Below are positions 1 to 7,388 of a DNA stretch of 28,675 bases, one piece after another; within the stretch, counting starts at the first letter, position 1; each line of letters starts with the position of its first letter. The position numbers and the translations under genes are program-made. The notes beneath the pieces are model-generated. The model had not been told where the DNA came from, ran no database searches, and was given only the letters and a program-made list of their open reading frames with translations. Source of the DNA: Fen731 sp038320085 (GTDB lineage: Bacteria > Actinomycetota > Humimicrobiia > Humimicrobiales > Humimicrobiaceae); NCBI GenBank assembly GCA_038320085.1, contig JBBQDW010000008.1:1-28675 (forward strand). The letters are read 5' to 3'.

Positions 1-1
1 A

Positions 2-97
2 AACACAGGCGGAAATATACTCATTGCCGGCGCCATCCGGATGGGCGGCACAAGGCTAATTGATAATATAGTTTTTAAAATTGGCGGATCCCGATAA
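2..97 (+). CDS. panC: Pantothenate synthetase, C-terminal end (partial)
   Basis: The window opens inside a reading frame that ends in TAA at 95-97. The visible 31 residues end with GAIRMGGTRLIDNI followed by a short tail, which matches the conserved C-terminus of pantothenate synthetase (the GKTRLIDN-type motif). The enzyme condenses pantoate and beta-alanine using ATP in the cytoplasm. The next gene is panD, which supplies the beta-alanine, so the two are functionally linked, although 280 bp of repeat-bearing DNA separates them. Only the last strand and tail are seen, so catalytic residues cannot be checked. Confidence 0.8.
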   Translation, partial: NTGGNILIAGAIRMGGTRLIDNIVFKIGGSR

Positions 98-101
98 CAG
101 T

Positions 102-229
102 GGTCCCAATAATTAAGCGGGCCCAAATAATAAAAGTTAAAAAAGGGTCCCAATAATTAAGCGGGCCCAAATAATAAAAGTTAAAGAAGGGTCCAAATAA
201 TTAAGCGGGCCCAAATAATAAAAGTTAAA
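102..229. repeat. Tandem repeat, 44-bp unit, three copies
   Basis: Three head-to-tail copies of a 44-bp unit start at about 102, 146 and 190 and differ by only a few bases. Each contains AATTAAGCGGGCCCAAATAA, including the palindrome GGGCCC. They begin just after the panC stop and lie between panC and panD. The unit length is not a multiple of 3, fitting a non-coding place. It could form weak GGGCCC hairpins, but no terminator-like T-run follows each one. Confidence 0.9.
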
Positions 230-295
230 CATAGTTTTATAAAAGGGGGGGTATCCGATTAGCTCCTCTTGTGGTATGGTGCAAGTGTAAGGCAT

Positions 296-328
296 TCTGT
301 TTTAAATTGCTTACTGATTTAAAACAGA
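296..328. promoter_or_regulatory. Inverted repeat and possible promoter ahead of panD
   Basis: A perfect 12-bp inverted repeat has arms 296-307 and 317-328 with a 9-nt loop. It is AT-rich, so either an operator or a weak terminator for panC is possible. A candidate promoter overlaps it: TTGCTT at 307-312, a 17-nt spacer, and TATTAT at 330-335, giving a transcript that starts roughly 35 nt before the panD GTG. The -35 match is poor, so the promoter reading is weak. Confidence 0.3.
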
Positions 329-377
329 TTATTATTTTAATTATCCAAAATCGTTTTTATAAGGAAAGCAGGCAGAA

Positions 378-755
378 GTGCTTATAAACATACTAAAATG
401 TAAGATACATAGAGCGACAGTCACTGATGCGCAGCTGCATTATCACGGCAGTATAACTATTGACAGCGAGTTGATGAGGCGTGCCGGCCTAAAACCTTTT
501 GAGAAGGTTATGGTTGTTTGTCTTGATAGCGGAGAGCGGCTGGAAACATATGTAATTGAAGGCAAAAGCGGGGACATAATTATAAACGGCGCAGCGGCAA
601 GAAAAATATTAAAAGGCGACATAGTAATTATAATGGCGTTTGCAGCAATGGACGAAAAAGAGTACGACGGCCATAATCCGGTAATTCTCCTGGTAGACAA
701 GAATAATAAAATAACGGGCGAAGAGCACGAATTAAAAAAAGAAGATGAGTGCTGA
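378..755 (+). CDS. panD: Aspartate 1-decarboxylase (pyruvoyl enzyme precursor)
   Basis: Converts L-aspartate to beta-alanine for pantothenate and CoA synthesis. The 125-residue length is normal for the family. Visible hallmarks are KIHRATVT at residues 9-16, the self-cleavage pair Gly24-Ser25 in YHGSITID (Ser25 becomes the pyruvoyl group), Arg54 and Tyr58 in GERLETYV, and the INGAAA loop near residue 70. The start is GTG at 378, just after a purine-rich AAGGAAAGCAGGC stretch. It follows panC in the same direction, as in many pantothenate operons. The following lipoprotein frame overlaps its last codons. Confidence 0.95.
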   Translation: MLINILKCKIHRATVTDAQLHYHGSITIDSELMRRAGLKPFEKVMVVCLDSGERLETYVIEGKSGDIIINGAAARKILKGDIVIIMAFAAMDEKEYDGHNPVILLVDKNNKITGEEHELKKEDEC

Positions 756-1660
756 GTGTAACAATGAAAACGCCTGCCGCAACAGTCATATGTGTTTTGA
801 CAATTTTATTCTCCCTTACAGCCTGCCAGGGAGCCGCAGGTTCTGTTTTTAATAATCTCCCGGCATTTAATCGGCCCCCGGAGCAGAACCGGCAGCAGGC
901 GGGCATCGAAAGCGAAAACCCGGACATAACAGGCAGCAGCGGGGAGTCCCTATTTTCGGATTCAGGCAGCAGCGGGAGCCCCGCCTCAGATTTAAGCGGC
1001 AATCCGGAAACCAAAACCTCGGATGCTTCACTTTTTGATTATACGGCTATAAAAATCGATACTACAAAATCCCTGGATATTGAAATAAAAAATTGTGATA
1101 TTTATTTGGATATTTACGGCGACCTTTTAATTTTTGGAGAAATAAAAAACTCTTCTTTATTATATAAAACAAACATGGAGATAACCTTTGACTTTTATAA
1201 TTCAAAAGGAGAAATACTGGATTCCCGAACCGTAAAGACGGCTGCAAACTATATATTGCCAGGCAAAAAATTTCCATTCAGCCTTATTTATGATACAAGA
1301 TCAAAATATATAGAGATTGCAAAGGTGAAGATCGGGGTCAACTACAAGAATTATAATAAAAGCTTTGAAGGGTTTCCTGTAGTTACACAGAAGAATTTTT
1401 ATTATATTGATGATATGATGGTTATAAATGGGACCATTATGAATATTGGGCTCACCGGTATTGAAGATTTAAAGCTTATAGGCGTTTTCTACAACTTAAG
1501 AAACAGGGTAGTCTTTCTAAAAGAGTGTTATCTGGCAAGGCCCAAACTTTTTGCAGGGCAAGCCGAAGATTTTGTTTTAAAAACTTTACTCGATGAATAT
1601 ACGCCCCAGTTTACACATTTTAAGTTTGTGGTCTCGTTTCGCGATACTTTGAAAGTTTGA
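749..1660 (+). CDS. Lipoprotein with two FxLYD-like domains
   Basis: A 303-residue predicted lipoprotein. The N-terminus has a hydrophobic stretch ending in a lipobox, SLTAC, with Cys26 as the lipid-attachment site. Residues of about 30-95 form a Ser/Gly/Pro-rich linker. After it come two similar beta-rich segments: one has FGEIKNSS, then a DFYNSKGEILDS strand and a LPGKKFPF turn, and the second has INGTIMNIG and a VFYNLRNRVV strand. This pattern resembles FxLYD domains found in surface lipoproteins of unknown function. GTG 749 overlaps the end of panD. ATG 764 would give a cleaner signal peptide (MKTPAAT...) and is an equally likely start. No enzymatic function can be assigned. Confidence 0.75.
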   Translation: MLSVTMKTPAATVICVLTILFSLTACQGAAGSVFNNLPAFNRPPEQNRQQAGIESENPDITGSSGESLFSDSGSSGSPASDLSGNPETKTSDASLFDYTAIKIDTTKSLDIEIKNCDIYLDIYGDLLIFGEIKNSSLLYKTNMEITFDFYNSKGEILDSRTVKTAANYILPGKKFPFSLIYDTRSKYIEIAKVKIGVNYKNYNKSFEGFPVVTQKNFYYIDDMMVINGTIMNIGLTGIEDLKLIGVFYNLRNRVVFLKECYLARPKLFAGQAEDFVLKTLLDEYTPQFTHFKFVVSFRDTLKV

Positions 1661-1723
1661 AAAATTTGGGTAAAATAAAAATTACAAAAAAATAAATTTT
1701 TTATTTAATAAGAGGGACTTCTT

Positions 1724-3085
1724 GTGAAATTAAAATTAGATTTTAAAAAGCTGTTTTTTTTAATGATTTCTTTGGTGCTGCTGCCGGCAATCCTGTTTCT
1801 GGTATCCTGCAGCCTGTTTAAGAGCAAAGAAGCAAATGTTTTACAAATCGAGACTTCGGCAGAAACTGTTTCAACCCAGACAATAGAGGAAAGCAACCCT
1901 TCCAATTTTTTGCAGATTAATATATGGGATGATTTAAATCCCAAAGAGCAGATAGAACTTCTAAATGATCTCGAACAATTTAACAAAGAAAACCCGGGCA
2001 TTAAAATAAGTTCCAGGCATTTAAGGAGCGAAGAGGAGCTGGTGGACCAGTTTAAGGCAGCCAGCCTGTCGGGCGCGGGTCCCGAAATCCTGATTGCGCG
2101 GATAGGGGCCTCCACGGCACTTGCAGCTTCCAGTGTATTAAAGCCTTTAACAGACGAGAAATACTATTCTGATATCCTGGACGGACTTTTAGAAATATCC
2201 GGAAATGAAGAAAATCGATTTGTCATCCCTTTCAGGGCATATGATTTTTTAATGTTATTTTACAATAAGGACCTGGTGCAAAAAGTCCCGGCGACTTTTA
2301 CTGAGCTGCTTGCTTATTGCCAGGAAGTCAATAATCCCAAAGAAGAAACATACGGGTTTCTTCTGAATTCAAAGGAAGCTGACTGGGTAATACCTTTTAT
2401 TGGGGGGTATCAGGACTGGATCTACGACTATGACAACGGAGCTATTTCGCTTGATTCTGAAGCCATGCTCCAAACTTTAAAATTTTTAGAGAAAATGTAT
2501 AAAGAGGACAAGCTTTTGCCGAATGATTATGAGTATGAAGATATAAATAATGCATTCTTAACAGGCAAGGCACATATGATAATAAATGGAAGCTGGGCGG
2601 TAAGCGAATATAATGATGCGAGAATTAATTTTGGGGTCTCAAAAATACCTGTAGTCTTAGGAGGATATAATAATCCAACCCCTATGATTGATGGTTTTGG
2701 ATTCATGATAAATATGAACTGCTATGGAGAGTCGCTGGATGCCTCCAGAAAGCTTATTTCTTACTTTATGTCAGAAAAACTGCAGGAAAAGTGGAACCGG
2801 GGGACACAGACCATTTCTGTTTTAAAATCTATCAGCCAGTCACCAATGGTAAAAAATGACCCGATTTTATCCGGCCAGTTAAGCCAGGCCCTGATATGCA
2901 GAGGAAAACCCCCGACGGATATCTTAAGATTTATCAGGGATTCGATAAGGATTAATGTTGAAAATGTCTTAAACGGCAACATTACTCCTGAAGAGGCAAT
3001 AATTAAAATGCAGGAAGACGCCTTAAGCTTAAAATCAGGAAAAACAGGAACATCCGAATCGTCGGCTTCAACGACTGCCAAGTAG
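1724..3085 (+). CDS. ABC-type extracellular solute-binding lipoprotein (sugar-type)
   Basis: A 453-residue family 1 solute-binding protein. It has a signal peptide with lipobox FLVSC (Cys29), then a binding-protein fold: the LNDLEQFNKENPGIKI start, the GAGPEILIAR loop, VIPFRAYDFLMLFYNKDL, AFLTGKAHMIINGSWAV and DGFGFMIN. These are typical of maltose/glycerol-phosphate type receptors that deliver a solute to an ABC importer. No permease or ATPase gene lies nearby, so it is an orphan here. The start is GTG 1724 after AAGAGGGAC. The C-terminal tail (about residues 440-453) is Ser/Thr/Ala-rich. The frame stops at TAG 3083-3085 but stays open for another 53 codons of the same composition. Confidence 0.88.
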   Translation: MKLKLDFKKLFFLMISLVLLPAILFLVSCSLFKSKEANVLQIETSAETVSTQTIEESNPSNFLQINIWDDLNPKEQIELLNDLEQFNKENPGIKISSRHLRSEEELVDQFKAASLSGAGPEILIARIGASTALAASSVLKPLTDEKYYSDILDGLLEISGNEENRFVIPFRAYDFLMLFYNKDLVQKVPATFTELLAYCQEVNNPKEETYGFLLNSKEADWVIPFIGGYQDWIYDYDNGAISLDSEAMLQTLKFLEKMYKEDKLLPNDYEYEDINNAFLTGKAHMIINGSWAVSEYNDARINFGVSKIPVVLGGYNNPTPMIDGFGFMINMNCYGESLDASRKLISYFMSEKLQEKWNRGTQTISVLKSISQSPMVKNDPILSGQLSQALICRGKPPTDILRFIRDSIRINVENVLNGNITPEEAIIKMQEDALSLKSGKTGTSESSASTTAK

Positions 3086-3247
3086 GCCGACAAAGCAGGG
3101 GGGCAGTCAGTTGAGACCACAGCCACAGCACAGAAAGCCGCAGGACCGGGTGTTACAACCGATAGCAGCGGACAAACTATAGAAAATACAATAGACACAG
3201 TTTTAGAAACTGCCCAAGACACAACTTCTGCTGAAACTACGCAGTAG
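3086..3247 (+). pseudogene. In-frame continuation after amber stop of the solute-binding protein
   Basis: Directly after TAG 3083-3085 the same frame runs 53 codons to a second TAG at 3245-3247. The predicted peptide is rich in Thr, Ala, Gln and Ser (VETTATAQ, TTSAETTQ), matching the composition of the tail before the stop (SESSASTTAK). It has no start codon context of its own. The simplest reading is that it is the original C-terminal tail cut off by one nonsense change from CAG, AAG or GAG. Suppression of the UAG is the alternative. TAG ends other genes in the window (11621-12661, 12890-14116, 20211-20852), so a general reassignment is unlikely. Confidence 0.6.
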
Positions 3248-3334
3248 AGCATAATTATTATCTTAAAATATATAACTAGTATACAAATTTTTTAAAAAAA
3301 AGATAATTGCCGGAATCATACAAACGGGGGAATA

Positions 3335-4171
3335 TTGAAACATACAGACAATCGCGAGGGAATATCGGAACATACAGACAATCGCGAGGGAATATCGGAA
3401 CATACAGACAATCGCGAAGGAACATCGGAACATACGGATCCTTATTTAATGGAAAAAATAAACGGGACGGCAAAACCTGAAAAACACATACATTCCAAGG
3501 TACAGGAAATGAAAGGTCCTGATTCTTTACGCAGTGAAGATTTAGAAGAAGAGAAGGAAAGCGGCAAGGACGAGGCACAGACTCAAAAACCAAAAAATGA
3601 GGTCGACGACAAAATCCTTGTAGCAAAGTCACAAAAAGGGGACAAAGCGGCATTTGAGAAGCTTGTCAGGCTTTACTCAAAATATGTATATACTAATGCA
3701 TTTTTTATATTAAGGGATTCCCATGATGCGGAAGATGTCAGCCAGGAAGTATTTGTAAAAGTATTTCTTTCGATAAAAAATTTCCGGGGCCTCTCAAGCT
3801 TTAAGACATGGCTTCGCAAACTGACCGTAAATACCTGCATAGACAAACTGAGGATAAAATCAAAGACAATAGACAAGAAAATAAGCCTTGAAAACCTGGA
3901 AGAAGGCTATGAAGTAGTTTTTACAGATTTAAACCACAATATCGAAAGGAATTTTTTTTCAAGGGAAGCTGTAAAAGAGGTACTGGACATAATAGTAAAC
4001 CTTGAAGAAAGCTATAGGGTTCCACTTATATTGAGAGACTTGCAGGACTATTCCTACAGGGAGATAGCAATTCTAATAAAAAAGCCTATCGGCACAGTAA
4101 AGACAAACATACACAGGGCAAGAAAAATAATCAAAGACAAAATGAAATACGAGAAAGAGAAAAAAGGGTAA
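3335..4171 (+). CDS. RNA polymerase sigma factor, ECF/sigma-70 family
   Basis: A 278-residue sigma factor. Region 2 spans about residues 90-165 (DAEDVSQEVFVKVF, then FKTWLRKLTVNTCIDKLR). Region 4 spans about 215-275 (REIAILIKKPIGTVKTNIHRARK, shown here in parts: YSYREIAILI and GTVKTNIHRARK). This is the standard two-domain ECF layout. What is odd is an extra 90-residue N-terminus, very polar, that begins with three 10-residue repeats of type HTDNREGISE. The start used is TTG 3335, 4 nt after a GGGGG tract. A later start would remove the repeats, but I see no better ribosome site. The 3' end overlaps the next gene by 1 nt, indicating coupled translation with a probable regulator. Confidence 0.88.
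   Translation: MKHTDNREGISEHTDNREGISEHTDNREGTSEHTDPYLMEKINGTAKPEKHIHSKVQEMKGPDSLRSEDLEEEKESGKDEAQTQKPKNEVDDKILVAKSQKGDKAAFEKLVRLYSKYVYTNAFFILRDSHDAEDVSQEVFVKVFLSIKNFRGLSSFKTWLRKLTVNTCIDKLRIKSKTIDKKISLENLEEGYEVVFTDLNHNIERNFFSREAVKEVLDIIVNLEESYRVPLILRDLQDYSYREIAILIKKPIGTVKTNIHRARKIIKDKMKYEKEKKG
3341..3438. repeat. Tandem repeat, 30-bp unit, three copies plus part
   Basis: Copies start at 3341, 3371 and 3401, with a partial one at 3431. Each begins CATACAGACAATCGCGAGGG. The unit is a multiple of 3 and encodes a 10-residue repeat in the sigma-factor frame. Copies 1 and 2 are identical and copy 3 has two changes, suggesting recent expansion. Confidence 0.92.
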
Positions 4172-4473
4172 TGGACAGTCTTAACACATATTTAAAGATA
4201 GCCAAAGAAGCGGTAATCAAACCCGGGGAGGGGGACATAGAGGAAAGAATTTTAAAACGCCTGTCTAATATCAATGAGAAAGACAAAAGGCTGCTTGACG
4301 ATAATTTTTTAAATTATTTAAAGAAAAGTAATTCACGGACTTACCTGTTTTCTGAGGACCTCAAGAATAATCTGGGGAAATATATAACATTGAGCGTGAC
4401 AGCTGCAATTTTTTTCGGCATAATGTTTCTTATAGCCAGAAACTTCACAAAAAAGCGCACCGCAAAAGACTAA
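4171..4473 (+). CDS. Small membrane protein, probable anti-sigma factor
   Basis: A 100-residue protein with a charged cytoplasmic-looking N-terminal 70 residues, one membrane span at about 71-89 (YITLSVTAAIFFGIMFLIA) and a short basic tail. The ATG at 4171 overlaps the TAA of the sigma gene by one base, so it is very probably translationally coupled to it. A one-span protein directly behind an ECF sigma gene is the usual place for an anti-sigma factor, but I see no recognisable zinc-binding (HxxxCxxC) anti-sigma domain. The role is inferred from position and topology only. Confidence 0.65.
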   Translation: MDSLNTYLKIAKEAVIKPGEGDIEERILKRLSNINEKDKRLLDDNFLNYLKKSNSRTYLFSEDLKNNLGKYITLSVTAAIFFGIMFLIARNFTKKRTAKD

Positions 4474-4506
4474 AAAGCGAATATGAGCCGGCCCACAATA
4501 GGACGG

Positions 4507-4670
4507 GGATTGGGTTATCTTCTCCGGAAGGCAGGGAGCAGAAACATAATAATTGCCGCAAGCCGGGCTTGGCCACCGTCTCCTGAAGGCGACGATCAGA
4601 ACCATAATAACAGCCGCAAGCCGGGTTTGGTCACCTTCTCCTGAAGGCAATAATCAGGATTACTATAAAT
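4507..4670. repeat. Tandem repeat, 58-bp unit, about 2.7 copies
   Basis: Copies begin near 4507, 4565 and 4623, with TCTCCtGAAGGC at 4521, 4579 and 4637, exactly 58 bp apart. Copies 2 and 3 are most alike (AACCATAATAACAGCCGCAA against related sequence). The third copy overlaps the 3' end of the minus-strand small membrane protein gene, including the codons for its last residues (AFRRR) and its stop. Confidence 0.85.
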
Positions 4671-4843
4671 ACAATGATTATCCAAAACCACGGATTCATA
4701 AGCAGATTTCGGATAGGCAGATACGGCACTTTTCCAAATAAGGTGTCCAGGGTGACTTCAAACCAGCTATATATCTTAAGCCACAATTCTTTAAAGTTTT
4801 CTCCACTGAAAAAATCCCGGCTCCGCTGTAAGAATATGTTCAT
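4631..4843 (-). CDS. Small single-span membrane protein (70 aa), unknown function
   Basis: I do not recognise the family. The N-terminal 49 residues are amphipathic with aromatic residues (ELWLKIYSWFEVTLDTLFG), then a membrane span at about 50-66 (PWFWIIIVFIVILIIAF) and a basic RRR end. A strong ribosome site (TCTGGAGTAAAATG on the minus strand) sits 6-7 nt before the ATG at 4843, which is the main reason to believe it is expressed. It converges on the sigma/anti-sigma pair. Its last codons lie inside a 58-bp tandem array whose other copies encode near-copies of the LIIAFRRR end without the stop. Confidence 0.6.
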   Translation of the reverse strand: MNIFLQRSRDFFSGENFKELWLKIYSWFEVTLDTLFGKVPYLPIRNLLMNPWFWIIIVFIVILIIAFRRR

Positions 4844-5067
4844 TTTACTCCAGAGGTTTTAATCTTATATTTAAGTGTAACAATACCATTATAAAGATTA
4901 TCTATATTGTAAGTTATTTTAAGGAATTTATAAAATGCTTAATATTTAAAAATTATATGTTAAAATTACCACGGCAAATTTCTTTTTTTTGCCAATAAAA
5001 ATCTTATTGAAAAATAAAATATTTACTTATTTAAAAAAAATGAAAAACAGAAAGGGAACCAGGAAAG

Positions 5068-7293
5068 TTGGCCGTAACAACATCTGAATTTAATACCGGT
5101 CATGTAAAAACCGTCTCAGCAGAGTTATCCATAAAATCATGGCAGGTAGAAAACACAGCAAAGCTTTTAGGCGAGGGGGCAACCATTCCTTTTATATCCA
5201 GGTATAGAAAAGAAGCAACCGGTGAACTGGACGAGGTGCAGGTCGAATCCATAAGAGACAGGCTGGCAAAATTACAGGAAATAGATAACCGCAGACTGGC
5301 AATATTAAATGAAATATACAAACAAGGCAAGCTGACGGGTGAACTGAAAATCCAGATAGAAAATGCAAATACCCTTACTGAGCTTGAGGATTTGTATCTT
5401 CCGTACAAGCCAAAAAAAAGGACCAGGGCGGATGCCGCAAGAGAAAAAGGGCTGGAGGAACTGGCAAAACTTATATTTGAACAGGACGAACGAGATTGTG
5501 AAAATGAGGCGCTAAGGTTCTTAAATGATAAAGTTGAAAATATTATCGAGGCCCTTCAGGGAGCAAGGGATATAATTGCCGAGTGGATAAACGAAGACAA
5601 AAGGGCGCGAGACAGCATAAGGGAAGTATTTAAAGGCGGGGCAGTCATAAGGTCAAAAATCTATGAGGGCCTTGAAGAATCAGGGGCAAAATACAGGGAT
5701 TATTTCGAATTTGAAGAAGAGCTTGCAAAATGTCCATCCCACAGGCTGCTTGCCATAAGAAGAGGCGAATCTGAAGGTTTTCTAAAAGTATCAATTACTG
5801 TAAGCGAAGAAAATGCAATAGGGGCATTGGAGAAAATCTTTATAAACAACGGTTCGGGTAAAAAAAGCGGCCCGGCTGCCAATAAAGTCCCGGCCAATAA
5901 GGGCCCGGCTGCCAATAAAGTCCCGGCCAATAAATCTTCAGAGCAGGTAGGCGCAGCAATCAGGGACTGTTTTAAAAGGCTGCTTGCTCCGTCAATTGAA
6001 ACAGAATTTGCAAAAAGCTCAAAAGAGTCTGCAGACGATGAAGCTATAAAAGTATTCGGGCTTAACTTAAGGCAGCTTTTACTGGCTCCTTTCCTGGGCC
6101 AAAAAAGTGTGCTTGCGCTTGACCCCGGATACAGGACAGGATGCAAACTTGTTGTATTAAGCCCGCAGGGCGATCTGCTGATAAATGATACTGTTTATCC
6201 CCATCAACCACAAAACAAGGCAGAGGAGGCAGGGCAAAAAATTGCAGGCCTTGCCGCAAAATATGATGTTGAAGCAATAGCCATTGGAAACGGCACAGCG
6301 AGCAGGGAAACCAGGGAATTTGTGGAAGGTATAAATTTTAAAAAACCGGTAAAAGTATTTGTCGTCAGTGAGAACGGCGCCTCTATTTATTCTGCGTCTG
6401 CCGCCGCCCGCGAAGAGTTCCCGGATTATGATGTTACTGTAAAAGGCTCTGTGTCTATCGGCAGAAGACTGATGGACCCCCTTGCAGAACTGGTAAAAAT
6501 AGAACCAAAAAATTTGGGCATAGGGCAATACCAGCATGATGTTGACCAGAATAAATTAAAGGAAAGCCTTGACAGGGTAGTAGAGAGCAGTGTAAACATG
6601 GTCGGCGTCAGGTTAAATACGGCAAGCAAACACCTGCTTACATATGTTTCCGGACTTGGGCCGGCCCTTGCTTTAAATATAGTAAATTACAGAAAAGAAA
6701 ACGGGCCATTCAAGTCGAGGCAGGAACTGTTAAAAGTTACACGGATGGGGGAGAAAGCTTTTATACAATGCGCCGGATTTTTAAGAATCCAGGATGGGGC
6801 CAATCCTTTAGACAACAGTGCGGTGCACCCGGAAAGTTATTATATAGTTGAAAAAATGGCGCATCGGCTTGGCTGCGATATAGCTGCGCTTATTGCCGAT
6901 GAAAAAATGAGGGCGCAAATAAATATTTCCGACTATGCAGATGAAAAAACGGGACTTCCAACTCTTAAAGACATAATAAATGAGCTTTCCAAGCCCGGAA
7001 GGGATCCACGAAAAACTATCACTGTCTTTGAATTTAAAAAGGACGTAAAAACCATAGAGGATTTAAGGCCGGGCATGATACTTCCCGGGATTGTGACAAA
7101 CATCACAAATTTTGGGGCGTTCGTGGATATTGGGGTAAAACAGGACGGGCTCGTCCATATTTCACAGATATCACGGGAATTTATAAAAAACCCGGCAGAC
7201 AAACTCTCGCTTCACCAGGAAGTAATAGTAAAAGTCCTCGAAGCTGATATTCCAAGAAAACGAATTCAGCTTTCAATTAAAGATGCGTTGTAA
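5068..7293 (+). CDS. tex: Tex-family S1 RNA-binding transcription accessory protein
   Basis: Tex is a cytoplasmic nucleic-acid-binding protein linked to transcription. At 741 residues it has family length. The order is the usual one: N-terminal helical Tex domain (ATIPFISRYRKEATGELDE near residues 38-55), YqgF/RNase H-like domain from about 346 (VLALDPGYRTGCKL), helix-hairpin-helix near 525 (VSGLGPALALNIVNYR), and S1 domain at about 668-738 (GIVTNITNFGAFVDIG). The start is TTG 5068 after ACCAGGAAAG. An unusual insert at about residues 267-289 contains an 11-residue repeat, GPAANKVPANK, present twice and encoded by a 33-bp tandem repeat. It probably forms a flexible loop in the helical part. 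Confidence 0.95.
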   Translation: MAVTTSEFNTGHVKTVSAELSIKSWQVENTAKLLGEGATIPFISRYRKEATGELDEVQVESIRDRLAKLQEIDNRRLAILNEIYKQGKLTGELKIQIENANTLTELEDLYLPYKPKKRTRADAAREKGLEELAKLIFEQDERDCENEALRFLNDKVENIIEALQGARDIIAEWINEDKRARDSIREVFKGGAVIRSKIYEGLEESGAKYRDYFEFEEELAKCPSHRLLAIRRGESEGFLKVSITVSEENAIGALEKIFINNGSGKKSGPAANKVPANKGPAANKVPANKSSEQVGAAIRDCFKRLLAPSIETEFAKSSKESADDEAIKVFGLNLRQLLLAPFLGQKSVLALDPGYRTGCKLVVLSPQGDLLINDTVYPHQPQNKAEEAGQKIAGLAAKYDVEAIAIGNGTASRETREFVEGINFKKPVKVFVVSENGASIYSASAAAREEFPDYDVTVKGSVSIGRRLMDPLAELVKIEPKNLGIGQYQHDVDQNKLKESLDRVVESSVNMVGVRLNTASKHLLTYVSGLGPALALNIVNYRKENGPFKSRQELLKVTRMGEKAFIQCAGFLRIQDGANPLDNSAVHPESYYIVEKMAHRLGCDIAALIADEKMRAQINISDYADEKTGLPTLKDIINELSKPGRDPRKTITVFEFKKDVKTIEDLRPGMILPGIVTNITNFGAFVDIGVKQDGLVHISQISREFIKNPADKLSLHQEVIVKVLEADIPRKRIQLSIKDAL
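5869..5934. repeat. Tandem repeat, 33-bp unit, two copies inside tex
   Basis: Two copies at 5869-5901 and 5902-5934 are identical or nearly so. The unit is a multiple of 3 and keeps the tex frame open, adding two GPAANKVPANK repeats. Confidence 0.9.
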
Positions 7294-7388
7294 CAGCAAG
7301 GACACAGGGATAAAATCCACTATATCCAAAAAATAAGGGACTTTATATAATAAAAACAATGAAAAAATGAAAAACTGGAGAGAACTTT

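Noticed and set aside
102..229. CRISPR array
   Set aside because: The copies follow each other directly with no unique spacers; it is a plain tandem repeat. The same holds for the other arrays.
3083..3085. General reassignment of UAG to an amino acid
   Set aside because: TAG is the terminal stop of several intact genes in the window, such as the Ig-like protein and hipA.
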